Below are positions 27,856 to 36,292 of a stretch of 56,948 nucleotides of DNA, in pieces. Position numbers and translations under genes: made by a program. The notes under the pieces were generated by a model that was given only the letters and a program-made list of their open reading frames with translations, was not told the origin of the DNA and ran no database searches. This stretch comes from an uncultured Saprospiraceae bacterium (GTDB taxonomy: Bacteria; Bacteroidota; Bacteroidia; Chitinophagales; Saprospiraceae), in assembly GCA_938002665.1 (NCBI GenBank), contig CALLAE010000114.1:1-56948 (forward strand), in the 5' to 3' direction. The first letter of the stretch is position 1. Every line of letters starts with the position of its first letter.

Positions 27856-28619
27856 TATGAATTTATATTTCTTGCTTTAAAAATGTCATACATCAGTACT
27901 GCTCCTGCTACGGAGACATTTAAAGATTCTACTTTACCTGTTCCTGGAATAGCCACAAAGGCATCTGCAAGCTGACGAATTTCTCTTACAATACCCTTTC
28001 CTTCAGAACCCATAATCAGAGCTATTGGTTCTGAAAAATCTAAAACTTCTTTATTAGGCGTTTCAGTTACATCAGCCGCCACCAATTTAATACCTGATTC
28101 TTTTAAGTACTGCAGTGCTTTTATCATAGAAGTTTCTCTGCAGATGGGAATATCTTTTATAGCACCTGCTGAGGCTTTGTGCGCGAAGGCATTGATACGA
28201 GCAGTCCGCTTTATACTGACCACTATAGCATCTATTCCAAACCATACTGCTGATCGTGCCAGAGCACCTATATTTCTGACATCTTCGATTCCATCCAGCA
28301 CTAAGATTGCAGGGGTCTTACCCTGTTCATAAATGTGAGGCAATACATCAGCAATGGTCAAGTATTCTACCAAAGCCAGCTGCGCCGCAAGGCCCTGATG
28401 ATTGGCGTTGCCGCAGATGGAGTTGAGCTTTTCTTTGGGGATATACTGCAGTGGGATGGTATTTTTCCGAGTCAGATTTCTGATTTCTTTCTCAATATCC
28501 CCTTTCATGGAACTGTCTATCCATACCTTCTCTAGCTGAGTGCCTTCTGAGATAGCATCTAGAATGGGTTTTCTCCCTACTATTATTTTGTCTTTTGGAA
28601 AGGGCGCCTCTTCTTTGAT
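27855..28619 (-). CDS. rlmB: TrmH/SpoU-family 23S rRNA 2'-O-methyltransferase, RlmB-like, no canonical start
   Basis: This SAM-dependent methyltransferase has the SpoU knot motifs 'LDGIEDVRNIGALARSA', 'ALIMGSEGKGI' and 'IPGTGKVESLNVSVAGAVLM'. The first ATG in frame (28508) would remove the conserved N-terminal substrate-binding strand. Upstream codons in the same frame encode 'KDKIIVGRKPILDAISEG' then 'TQLEKVWID', the expected start of RlmB. Between an in-frame TAA (28637-28635) and 28508 there is no ATG, GTG or TTG. An ATC at 28619 is the best-placed start (I/M-KEEAPFPKDK). Non-standard initiation, a sequencing error, or a truncated protein are all possible. Methyltransferase identity is firm; the start is uncertain. 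Confidence 0.85.
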   Translation of the reverse strand: MKEEAPFPKDKIIVGRKPILDAISEGTQLEKVWIDSSMKGDIEKEIRNLTRKNTIPLQYIPKEKLNSICGNANHQGLAAQLALVEYLTIADVLPHIYEQGKTPAILVLDGIEDVRNIGALARSAVWFGIDAIVVSIKRTARINAFAHKASAGAIKDIPICRETSMIKALQYLKESGIKLVAADVTETPNKEVLDFSEPIALIMGSEGKGIVREIRQLADAFVAIPGTGKVESLNVSVAGAVLMYDIFKARNINS

Positions 28620-28717
28620 AGAGCAGAATTTGTATTAATGTGAAATGAAAAGATGTAAATATCCGACAAAAAGTCCAATGTGAGTTTTTATACCTCTTTT
28701 GTATCTGCCAGAAGAGG

Positions 28718-28909
28718 GTGACCGATGGCGTAGATCAGCTGTTTCTGGATTATGGAATTTCTAAGGGAAATCATAGGTTCGAGAAAGCTCTTAGTCTGGA
28801 AATGGAGTACAATCAAGCATTGTGCCTCCCCTTTAATCAAAAGACTCTTATACCAGAAAGGGTATATATCTTATTAAAACAATTGATATATGAAAGAAAC
28901 AAGCAATAA
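28718..28909 (+). CDS. Possible small protein, unrecognised
   Basis: From GTG 28718 a frame of 63 residues (MTDGVDQLFLDYGISKGNHR...) runs to a TAA at 28907; the frame is open back to 28649. It fills most of the 353-base gap between the divergent methyltransferase and M36 peptidase genes. Composition is protein-like (a charged, helical-looking tail 'ERVYILLKQLIYERNKQ') but no family is recognised, and it could be a fragment of a decayed gene or chance. Confidence 0.25.
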   Translation: MTDGVDQLFLDYGISKGNHRFEKALSLEMEYNQALCLPFNQKTLIPERVYILLKQLIYERNKQ

Positions 28910-28928
28910 TGTCTTGTATACTCTTATT

Positions 28929-28951
28929 TCCGCACTATAAAAGTGTACGGA
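28929..28951. promoter_or_regulatory. Imperfect inverted repeat upstream of the M36 peptidase gene
   Basis: TCCG-CACT-N5-AGTG-TA-CGGA (28929-28951) forms two nested arms 37 bases before the peptidase ATG. TTG at 28913-28915 with TATAAAAG 19 bases further on (28935-28942) overlaps it and keeps only part of the promoter pattern. It may be an operator; evidence is weak. Confidence 0.25.
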
Positions 28952-28988
28952 TATAGTATTTTAGAGTCAAGAAAAACTTAGATCAAAC

Positions 28989-31900
28989 ATGACCAGATTA
29001 ATCCAAATTCTATCTATTCTATTAGTTCTTCCTCTACTAGGGCTCAGCCAAGCAAGTCAGACCCTTGATACTGAAGAGATTGCAAAAAAATACGTCCAAA
29101 GTAATTACGAAAAATTGGGCCTCACTCAAGCAGATGTCAGTGATCTTATAGTCTCAGATCATTATGTAAACAGTAATAATGGTTGGACTCAAGTCTATTT
29201 TGTTCAAGGATATAAGAATATCCAAGTTGACAAAGCAGTGCTTAACGTCAATATCAAGCCTGATGGGACCATTCCTTACCATGGAAACAGGTTTGTAAAA
29301 GACCTAGAGAGCAAAATCGAAAGCGATGCCCTATTGGTTTCTTCGACTGAAGCTATTATATCTGCTGCTGCAGATTTGGGGATAGAAAGCACCCAGGCCC
29401 CTCTCGCCTTAAAACAAAAGGATAAACTAGGTCGTCAATTCTTTACAGCAGATTATGCTACAGAAAAGATGACTGTACAACCTAAGTATGTCAAAGTAGA
29501 AAATGGCTTGTACAAGCTGGCGCAAGAAGTATATATCCATGCCAAAGGATCTTCTGATACCTGGTTCTATCATATAGATGCTATAAGTGGTCAAGTAATT
29601 TCTAGAACGAATAACACAGTCTACTGCAAAGTAGAAAATGATATGTTCCATAATCATTCTTCTGGCTGTAATCATGACCATGGTGATCATAATCATGCGG
29701 TACCTTTTCAGAAGAATAATGTTGCGGCACCTGCTACTACTAGTGGTGATGGAGCGGAGTACACAGTATTTGCCTTACCAGCTGAGAGCCCTATTCATGG
29801 TCCTTTTGTAAAAGTGGTAGACCCTAGTATAGAGGCTGCTTCTCCATATGGCTGGCATGATGTAGATGGTGCAGATGGCGCAGAATACACGATCACAAGA
29901 GGAAACAACGTGTGGGCTTATGAAGACTCAGGAAACAATAATGCATCCGTAGGCAATGAGCCTGATGGTGGTGACGATTTGATTTTCGATTTCCCATATG
30001 ATGAAACTCTCAATCCATTTAACAATAGAGATGCAGACGTAACAGGTATGTTCTATATGTGCAACATGTTGCATGATATGACGCATTTGATAGGTTTTGA
30101 TTCTGCATCTGGAGCTTTCCAGGAGAATACTTATGGGACTGGTGGAGCTGGAAATGATCCTGTACTGGGAGAATCATTAGACGGAGATGGTGTGGACAAT
30201 GCAAATTTTGCAACACCAGCAGATGGATCAAGTGGAAGAATGCAGATGTTCAGATGGGTATTTTCAGATCTCTTCAGAGTTTTATCACCTGATGTCATCG
30301 CTAAGAGCTACACAACAGGAGATGCCACATGGGGCATGACTCCAGATAATCTGGACGTGGATATCACCACAGAGATAGTAATTGTAGCTGATAGCCATCC
30401 ACAGTTTCCGGAACAAGGCTGTGGAGAAATAGAGAATGATGTAGCAGGAAAAATCGCAATGGTTTATAGAGGCACTTGTGAGTTTGGTCGTAAGGCTCTC
30501 AATGCTGAAAATGCAGGTGCAGTAGCAGTAATAATCTGTAATGTTCCAGGTGTAAATGGAGGTGATGGTGAGAATACTCTAGGGCTAGGAGCTGGTGCTG
30601 ACGGCGATATGGTTACTATCCCAGTTACTTCTTTAGCATTTAGTGATTGTGAGAGAATAAGAGTAGAAATAGAAAAAGGACCAGTAGAAGGGCAACTGAA
30701 AATCTTAGATGAAGGACCTGGAGAAGTCAGTAGTGGTTTCGACAATGGTGTTATTTCTCATGAATATGGTCATGGTATCAGTAACAGATTATATGGTGGA
30801 CCATCTCTTGCTGGTTGTCTCGGTGGAGGTGAGCAGATGGGGGAAGGTATTTCTGATTACTTTGCTCTAATAATGACAGCAAAGCCAGGCGATAGAGGAA
30901 CAGATGCTAGAGGAATAGGAAATTTTGTGGATGGACAAGGCGTAAATGGTAGAGGCATAAGAAGATTCCCTTATTCTACAGATATGACTATCTGCCCTCT
31001 TACTTATGATTTTATCAAAGGACAGACTGCTCCCCATCCTGTGGGTGAAGTATGGTGCGCTGTCTTATGGGATATCTATTGGGCTTTTGTAGATCTGTAT
31101 GGCTGGAATGCTGACTGGACAGATGAATCTGCTGGAAATGTGAGAGCTATGAAAATGGCTATAGACGGGATGAAAGCTGCGCCATGTAATCCTGGATTTA
31201 TAGATATGAGAGAAGCCATGTTTGCAGTGGATGGTGGTGAGCACGAATGTATGCTTTGGGAAATATTTGCAAGAAGAGGTTTAGGCTTCTTTGCTGACCA
31301 AGGAGATCCTCAAGATGGAGATGATGGTTTTGAAGATTTCGAGCCAAAGCCTACTTGCATCACTACTCTTAAGATAGACAGAGAACTTGTCACCTTAATC
31401 CAACCAGGAGAAGATGTAGAAGTCAAAGTAGATGTTGCTAACCATACCTTAGGGACTGCAGTAAATGTAGTAGTTACAGAAACACTTCCTACAGGAATGA
31501 ACGTTATAGATGGATCTGCTACGATACCCTATACACAGAATGGCAATGAAGCTATTTTTGAGCTAGGTGATATGGCAACATTAGATGAGCTTTCTTTTAG
31601 CTATTCTCTTTCCACTGATCCATCAATTAGCTCTATCACCAAAAAAATAAATCAAGTAGAAACTCCTGAAGAGCAAAATGAATGGCTCAGAGATATCAAT
31701 TCTGAAGGCTTCAACTTCTGGGATAGATCTACTTTTGACGCCAGATCAGGACAGATATCATGGTTTGTGAGTGAAGTAGATGGAGACAGTGATCAGCGAC
31801 TTGTATATCCTAATCTGCCTAAAATAGGGGATCGTCCTGCGCTGAGATTCTGGGGTAAGGCTAGTTGTACACCTATAGAGAACGGTGGATTTATAGAGTA

Positions 31901-32561
31901 CTCTACTGACGGTGTTATCTGGAATGATGTCAGAGACATGTTTATCAGAGGCGGGTATAATAATCCTATCACTTATGCTAATCTAGCAGTGCCTTCACTA
32001 CAAGGATTTTCTGGATATTCAGATGGATTTACAGATTCTTATATAGCATTAGATTCTATCCAATCAAACAACTTTGATATCAGATTTAGATTTGCTACTT
32101 ATGATATTGACCCAGAAAACACCTTAGACAATGAGTTAGTCGATGGCTGGTACATAGATGATCTAGAACTGATGGATATCAAATCCTACGAGCTAGAAGC
32201 CATTATCAGTGCAGATAATGCTGATCCAGTGACTGATGGTGAAAAAGAAATTATCATAGATAGTGATGGTATTCCTGATGGAACAAATACTGAAGATCTC
32301 TTATTAGAAGGCGTCATCCTAGAAGTGGCACCTAATCCTGCTAGCGAATCAGTAACTCTAGATATCATGTCTAATAGAAACTTGGATGCTAAACTGAGTT
32401 TGCTTTCATTAGAAGGTAGAATATTAGATGCTCAATCTTTGAATCTATTCCAAAACAGAAACTTGGTAAATCTGGATGTTTCAGATTATGCAGCAGGTTT
32501 CTATCTCATACAATTGAGAAGTGGAGACAAGCTTATTACTCATAAGCTCATAATCGAATAA
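28989..32561 (+). CDS. Exported M36 (fungalysin-like) metallopeptidase with PA domain and T9SS tail
   Basis: This 1190-residue protease starts with a signal peptide and a fungalysin propeptide (about 25-215). A His-rich linker spans about 218-236 (HNHSSGCNHDHGDHNH). The M36 catalytic domain holds the zinc motif HEYGH with His591, Glu592 and His595, and the third ligand Glu619 in 'GEGISDYF'. A protease-associated domain ('IAMVYRGTCEFGRKALNAEN') is inserted at about 450-560. A DUF11-like stretch follows ('TLGTAVNVVVTETLPTGMNV'), then a beta-sandwich. The end (about 1110-1190) is a T9SS type A sorting domain, 'VAPNPASESVTLDI' to 'THKLIIE'. It is a surface or secreted protease for nutrient protein. 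Confidence 0.93.
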   Translation: MTRLIQILSILLVLPLLGLSQASQTLDTEEIAKKYVQSNYEKLGLTQADVSDLIVSDHYVNSNNGWTQVYFVQGYKNIQVDKAVLNVNIKPDGTIPYHGNRFVKDLESKIESDALLVSSTEAIISAAADLGIESTQAPLALKQKDKLGRQFFTADYATEKMTVQPKYVKVENGLYKLAQEVYIHAKGSSDTWFYHIDAISGQVISRTNNTVYCKVENDMFHNHSSGCNHDHGDHNHAVPFQKNNVAAPATTSGDGAEYTVFALPAESPIHGPFVKVVDPSIEAASPYGWHDVDGADGAEYTITRGNNVWAYEDSGNNNASVGNEPDGGDDLIFDFPYDETLNPFNNRDADVTGMFYMCNMLHDMTHLIGFDSASGAFQENTYGTGGAGNDPVLGESLDGDGVDNANFATPADGSSGRMQMFRWVFSDLFRVLSPDVIAKSYTTGDATWGMTPDNLDVDITTEIVIVADSHPQFPEQGCGEIENDVAGKIAMVYRGTCEFGRKALNAENAGAVAVIICNVPGVNGGDGENTLGLGAGADGDMVTIPVTSLAFSDCERIRVEIEKGPVEGQLKILDEGPGEVSSGFDNGVISHEYGHGISNRLYGGPSLAGCLGGGEQMGEGISDYFALIMTAKPGDRGTDARGIGNFVDGQGVNGRGIRRFPYSTDMTICPLTYDFIKGQTAPHPVGEVWCAVLWDIYWAFVDLYGWNADWTDESAGNVRAMKMAIDGMKAAPCNPGFIDMREAMFAVDGGEHECMLWEIFARRGLGFFADQGDPQDGDDGFEDFEPKPTCITTLKIDRELVTLIQPGEDVEVKVDVANHTLGTAVNVVVTETLPTGMNVIDGSATIPYTQNGNEAIFELGDMATLDELSFSYSLSTDPSISSITKKINQVETPEEQNEWLRDINSEGFNFWDRSTFDARSGQISWFVSEVDGDSDQRLVYPNLPKIGDRPALRFWGKASCTPIENGGFIEYSTDGVIWNDVRDMFIRGGYNNPITYANLAVPSLQGFSGYSDGFTDSYIALDSIQSNNFDIRFRFATYDIDPENTLDNELVDGWYIDDLELMDIKSYELEAIISADNADPVTDGEKEIIIDSDGIPDGTNTEDLLLEGVILEVAPNPASESVTLDIMSNRNLDAKLSLLSLEGRILDAQSLNLFQNRNLVNLDVSDYAAGFYLIQLRSGDKLITHKLIIE

Positions 32562-32581
32562 TAACCAATGTCAATAAATAG

Positions 32582-32612
32582 AAAAGGGAAGCGATCGTGC
32601 TTCCCTTTTTTT
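32582..32612. terminator. Bidirectional intrinsic terminator
   Basis: AAAAGGGAAGC-GATCGT-GCTTCCCTTTT gives an 11-bp stem (32582-32609) followed by more T residues, with an A-run on the other side. It lies between the convergent M36 peptidase and coiled-coil protein genes and should end transcription from both. Confidence 0.85.
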
Positions 32613-32649
32613 ATTTCTAATAATAGAGGCTACTTAGCCTCGATAAATT

Positions 32650-34905
32650 CTACTCTTCTTCTCCGCTAGCCTTCGCTTCTTTTCTTACTCTATCAGCAAC
32701 TGAATCAACAGACTCTTCAGAAACATCCGCTTGCTTTCCCTCTACTGCTTCTTTCACCTCTCCTACTTTTTCCTGTACTGCTTCTTTAGCTTCGCTCAGC
32801 TTAGCTTTAGCCTTATCCAGTGTATCATCTACACCTAGGCTCTCCGCCACATCTTCCACCTTATCGGATACAGTGTCCATGACTTTACTACCTAGTGCAA
32901 CAGCCGCTCCTAGCAGGCCACCTTTTTTTAGCGCATCTCCCAGTCCTGCCTTCTTCTCTTCTGCTTCTTCTTTTGCCTCTGTAATTTCTTCTTTAGCATT
33001 CTCCTTCATCTCAGTGACTTTCTCTTTCGCATCATCTACTTTGTCGCTGATAGCTTCTTTCGTCTCTGCCAGCGTCTCTTTCGCTTTGTCTATAGTCTCA
33101 TCTAAACCAGTAGCTTCAGAGAAGTCATCTAATTTTTCAGACGCTTCTTTTACGAGCTTACTGCCCATCGCTACCGCAGCAGCCATGAGGCCTCCTTTAG
33201 CAAGTGTCTCTTTAGCTGTACTCTCTGTCGCGTCAGCAGCAACACTTTCCGCAGCATCAGCTTTATCCTTTGTCACTTCCTCTACTTTATCTGTCACTAC
33301 TTTCTTTGCAGCCTTGGCTGTATCTACGACATCCTCCACAGCTTCTGTTACAACTGCCGCAGCCGTCGCAAGAATAGATTGCTTAACTTCAGGAGCTTCC
33401 ACTTCCTCTGTTGCTGCTTCAGACTTTTCTGCTTTTTCCTCTCCTGTTACAGCTTTCATTTCTGCTGCTGGTGCTTCAGACTTTTCTACCTTTTCTTCTC
33501 CTGTTACAGCTTTCACTTCCTCTGCAGGTGATTCAGACTTTTCTACTTTTTCCTCTCCTGTTGCAGCTTTGACTTTTTCTACCGCTGCTTCAGACTTTTC
33601 TACTTTTTCTTCTCCTGCTGCAGCTTTCACTTCTTCTGCTGGTGCTTCAGCTGCACTTGTAACCACTGTATGCTCAGTCCTCTCCCCATCTTTTGCTTTG
33701 GCCTTTTTCTTAGGCTTCTTATTTATCATAGCAGCTGCTTTCTCTAGCTTAGCTGCTTCCTCTTCCGATAATTCAGAAGTGGTGATCTCAGATTTGAGTT
33801 TCTGCTTGACTTCTTCTTTTTTCTTTTCTATTTCTTTCTTCTCCTCTCTTTTGGCTGCTCTTTGCTTTTCCTTTTCTACCCTCTTCAGCAAGTCTTCTTT
33901 GGTCTTCAGCATTTCGTTCAGCTTCTCTTGCTTAGAGTTAATCCTTTCCTGGACCATCATAGACTTCGCCTCTCTTAGCTGCATTTCCAGTTGACCCATA
34001 GAAGAGCCAGCTCTGTTGTTTTGGAAGTCTATTTCTTTCTTATCTCTATTTATAGACTGCTCCATTTTACCGATAGCAGACATTAGGCCTTGGTATCTTT
34101 TCTCTACTCTAGATACTGCACCTTGCTGTTGTGCCTCAGGATTCTTGCCGTACTTTTTCTCTTTAACAGTCTTGAAAGCATCATCTATACGTTTCCAGAC
34201 TTTGTTTCTATCATTTCTGGTAAACTCAGTATCCTTAAATTCTCTTTGGATTTTCTTCAGCTCTTCGAACAGAGGATTGAGACTCATCCCTTCACCTACT
34301 TTTGTCTTTACTGAATCCAGTCGCTCCGTAAAGCTAGCTACATTCTCTTTAGAGACTTTGCTTAGTGCTTCATTGGCTTTGGTTTTGAATTCTTTGAGTT
34401 GGGTGAAGAGCTTATTGGTTTCATCTCTTAATCTATTGGCATGATCCCTAAATAGATTTCTTTCTCTTGCCTGCTCTGAAATCTTGCCCCAGAAACCTTT
34501 TACCTCTTCCCAGATACCGCCATCAAATTCTACTAGCTTATCTATTCTTTCTTTCAGGTCTGCAAGTTCCCCGTTATAGAGGTCATATAGTTTAGAAGAT
34601 AGGACTACAAAATGCCATTCGGCTTTTGCTCTAGAGATAAGATCAGTACGCTGCACTTTTATAGTTTCGGGCAGTAGATCATCAGTAACGGATAATTCTC
34701 TAATTATGGTTTCATGGCCTTCTGGAAAGGCGACATCTTTGCCTGTTCTCCAGTTATCCATCATTTCATTATAGAATGCTTCGCTTACGATGTCCTGTCC
34801 AAAGGTGTAAATATTCACCTTATTCTCAGCAGCTTTTAATTCTAATGCGAGCAGGATTTTTGCATCCTTTTCATCATTTCCCCAAAGTACAATCTTCTTT
34901 TTCAT
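32650..34905 (-). CDS. Coiled-coil, repeat-rich cytoplasmic protein of unknown function
   Basis: About 751 residues are read from ATG 34905; a GTG 24 bases earlier is also open. Residues about 1-115 look globular ('KKKIVLWGNDEKDAKILLAL'). Then comes a long charged coiled coil (about 115-390) with parts resembling DUF349 ('LFEELKKIQREFKDTEFTRN'). A Lys/Glu/Ala tail holds four 19-residue repeats of the type 'EEVKAVTGEEKVEKSEAPA'. Finally there are two related blocks of about 80-100 residues, each opening 'KGGLxxAAVAxGSKxxxxxS' and continuing with LEA/apolipoprotein-like amphipathic helix. No signal peptide is seen. Possible roles are nucleoid, stress or scaffold protein; none is shown. Confidence 0.7.
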   Translation of the reverse strand: MKKKIVLWGNDEKDAKILLALELKAAENKVNIYTFGQDIVSEAFYNEMMDNWRTGKDVAFPEGHETIIRELSVTDDLLPETIKVQRTDLISRAKAEWHFVVLSSKLYDLYNGELADLKERIDKLVEFDGGIWEEVKGFWGKISEQARERNLFRDHANRLRDETNKLFTQLKEFKTKANEALSKVSKENVASFTERLDSVKTKVGEGMSLNPLFEELKKIQREFKDTEFTRNDRNKVWKRIDDAFKTVKEKKYGKNPEAQQQGAVSRVEKRYQGLMSAIGKMEQSINRDKKEIDFQNNRAGSSMGQLEMQLREAKSMMVQERINSKQEKLNEMLKTKEDLLKRVEKEKQRAAKREEKKEIEKKKEEVKQKLKSEITTSELSEEEAAKLEKAAAMINKKPKKKAKAKDGERTEHTVVTSAAEAPAEEVKAAAGEEKVEKSEAAVEKVKAATGEEKVEKSESPAEEVKAVTGEEKVEKSEAPAAEMKAVTGEEKAEKSEAATEEVEAPEVKQSILATAAAVVTEAVEDVVDTAKAAKKVVTDKVEEVTKDKADAAESVAADATESTAKETLAKGGLMAAAVAMGSKLVKEASEKLDDFSEATGLDETIDKAKETLAETKEAISDKVDDAKEKVTEMKENAKEEITEAKEEAEEKKAGLGDALKKGGLLGAAVALGSKVMDTVSDKVEDVAESLGVDDTLDKAKAKLSEAKEAVQEKVGEVKEAVEGKQADVSEESVDSVADRVRKEAKASGEEE
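33421..33648 (-). repeat. 57-base in-frame tandem repeat
   Basis: AGACTTTTCT recurs at 33421, 33478, 33535 and 33592, a period of exactly 57 bases. This gives four imperfect copies encoding 19 residues each (core GEEKVEKSE) inside the coiled-coil protein gene. Copy number may vary between strains. Confidence 0.85.
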
Positions 34906-35023
34906 GTCATTTTGTTTTTCGATGCCCACAGTCTTTCAGTAGAGCATATGATTCTGTAATACGGTTAAAATCATACCGCTGTTTCTAAAATAAAAACAGG
35001 GCAGTTTCAATAGTTATATAATT

Positions 35024-36046
35024 CTATACAGCGACACTTTTGCCACTTACATTAGCTTTCTTATTCTCTAAGGCTTGCATAATCTGTACTGCATTAGTAG
35101 CAGCACCTTTTCTTAAGTTATCGGCTACTATCCATAGATTGAGTCCTTTTTCTATGGATTCATCTCTTCTGACTCTGCCTACGAACACTTCGTCTTTCTT
35201 TTTTGCTGCTCTTGGCATTGGGTAAATATTATTTTTAATATCATCCTGCAAGATCAGCCCTGGCTCGCTCTTTAATAAGTCTTTGACTTCTGCTATATCA
35301 AATTGATTCTTAAATTCAATATTGACCGCTTCTGAATGTCCACCATGTACAGGCACTCTTACAGCAGTAGCTGTTACTGCGATTTCGGGAGCTGAAAGTA
35401 TTTTCCTAGTCTCATGGACCAGCTTCATTTCTTCCTTGGTGTAATCATTATCTAGAAAAATATCACAGTGTGGAAGGCAGTTTTCATAGATTGGATAAGG
35501 GTACGCCATCTTATAACTACCTGCTTCTTGCCCTTGGCTTTCTGCATTGTACTGATCTACTGCCTTTGCGCCAGTACCTGTAAATGACTGATAGGTAGAT
35601 ATGACCAATCTTTTAATCCCGTATTTTTTGTGCAGTGGATTCAGTGCCACTACGAGTTGTATCGTGCTACAGTTGGGGTTAGCTATAATTTTATCATCGG
35701 AAGTGAGCTGTCCCGCATTAACTTCTGGAACAACTAATTTCTTATCTGGGTCCATTCTCCAGGCTGACGAGTTATCTATGACCGTAGTCCCTACTGCTGC
35801 AAAGCGGGGTGCATGTTCCTTAGAAGTGCTTCCGCCAGCTGAAAACAAGGCGTAATCAGGCTTTCGAGAGATAGCCTCATCCATAGAAACGACCTTATAG
35901 GTCTTTCCCATGAGCACTATTTCCTTTCCTACAGACCTTTCAGAGGCTACAGGAATAAACTCATCCATCTGAATATTACGTTCAGTCAGAACTTCTATCA
36001 TTTCTCTGCCCACTAATCCAGTGGCTCCTACTAAAGCTAATTTCAT
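35024..36046 (-). CDS. asd: Aspartate-semialdehyde dehydrogenase
   Basis: Asd reduces aspartyl phosphate to aspartate semialdehyde with NADPH. This is the branch point to lysine/diaminopimelate, threonine and methionine. The 340-residue protein has the NADP motif 'LVGATGLVGREMIEVL' at 4-20, the catalytic Cys126 in 'ANPNCSTIQL', and 'RVPVHGGHSEAVNI' with His237. Length and motifs match the bacterial single-domain enzyme. It seems to be a single-gene unit. Upstream, a TATTTTTG box (36091-36084 on the minus strand) fits a -7 element, but no -33 partner is seen at the right distance. The 246-base gap 36047-36292 holds nothing else obvious. Confidence 0.95.
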   Translation of the reverse strand: MKLALVGATGLVGREMIEVLTERNIQMDEFIPVASERSVGKEIVLMGKTYKVVSMDEAISRKPDYALFSAGGSTSKEHAPRFAAVGTTVIDNSSAWRMDPDKKLVVPEVNAGQLTSDDKIIANPNCSTIQLVVALNPLHKKYGIKRLVISTYQSFTGTGAKAVDQYNAESQGQEAGSYKMAYPYPIYENCLPHCDIFLDNDYTKEEMKLVHETRKILSAPEIAVTATAVRVPVHGGHSEAVNIEFKNQFDIAEVKDLLKSEPGLILQDDIKNNIYPMPRAAKKKDEVFVGRVRRDESIEKGLNLWIVADNLRKGAATNAVQIMQALENKKANVSGKSVAV

Positions 36047-36292
36047 TATTAGTTCTTATTATGCACCTAGTTAATATAGATTACAAAAATAGTTCCTATA
36101 TATAATAGATGCTTAAAGCTTATATATCATATTCTCATTATATAAACCATTGGTCTTCATATATTTACAAGCGTCTAGGAGCTGCAAACGATAGGAAGAC
36201 TAATAATCAATGCTTTATACCCTTTTACCTAAGCCAAGACTGTTCCTAAAAAGACGAATAATGAGCAAGAGGATGAACTTTAACTAATTGCA

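Noticed and set aside
29427-29696. Minus-strand Met/Ile-rich frame opposite the M36 propeptide
   Set aside because: It is the complement of the His/Asp-rich linker and has no independent support.
32873-33994. Long plus-strand open frame rich in Ser, Ala and Phe (373 codons)
   Set aside because: It is the complement of the Lys/Glu/Ala-rich repeats of the minus-strand coiled-coil gene. Such composition removes stops on the other strand. No signal, motif or start context supports it.
36084-36091. TATTTTTG box before asd
   Set aside because: The -7 box is perfect but no TTG lies 18-21 bases upstream, so it is mentioned only in the asd entry.
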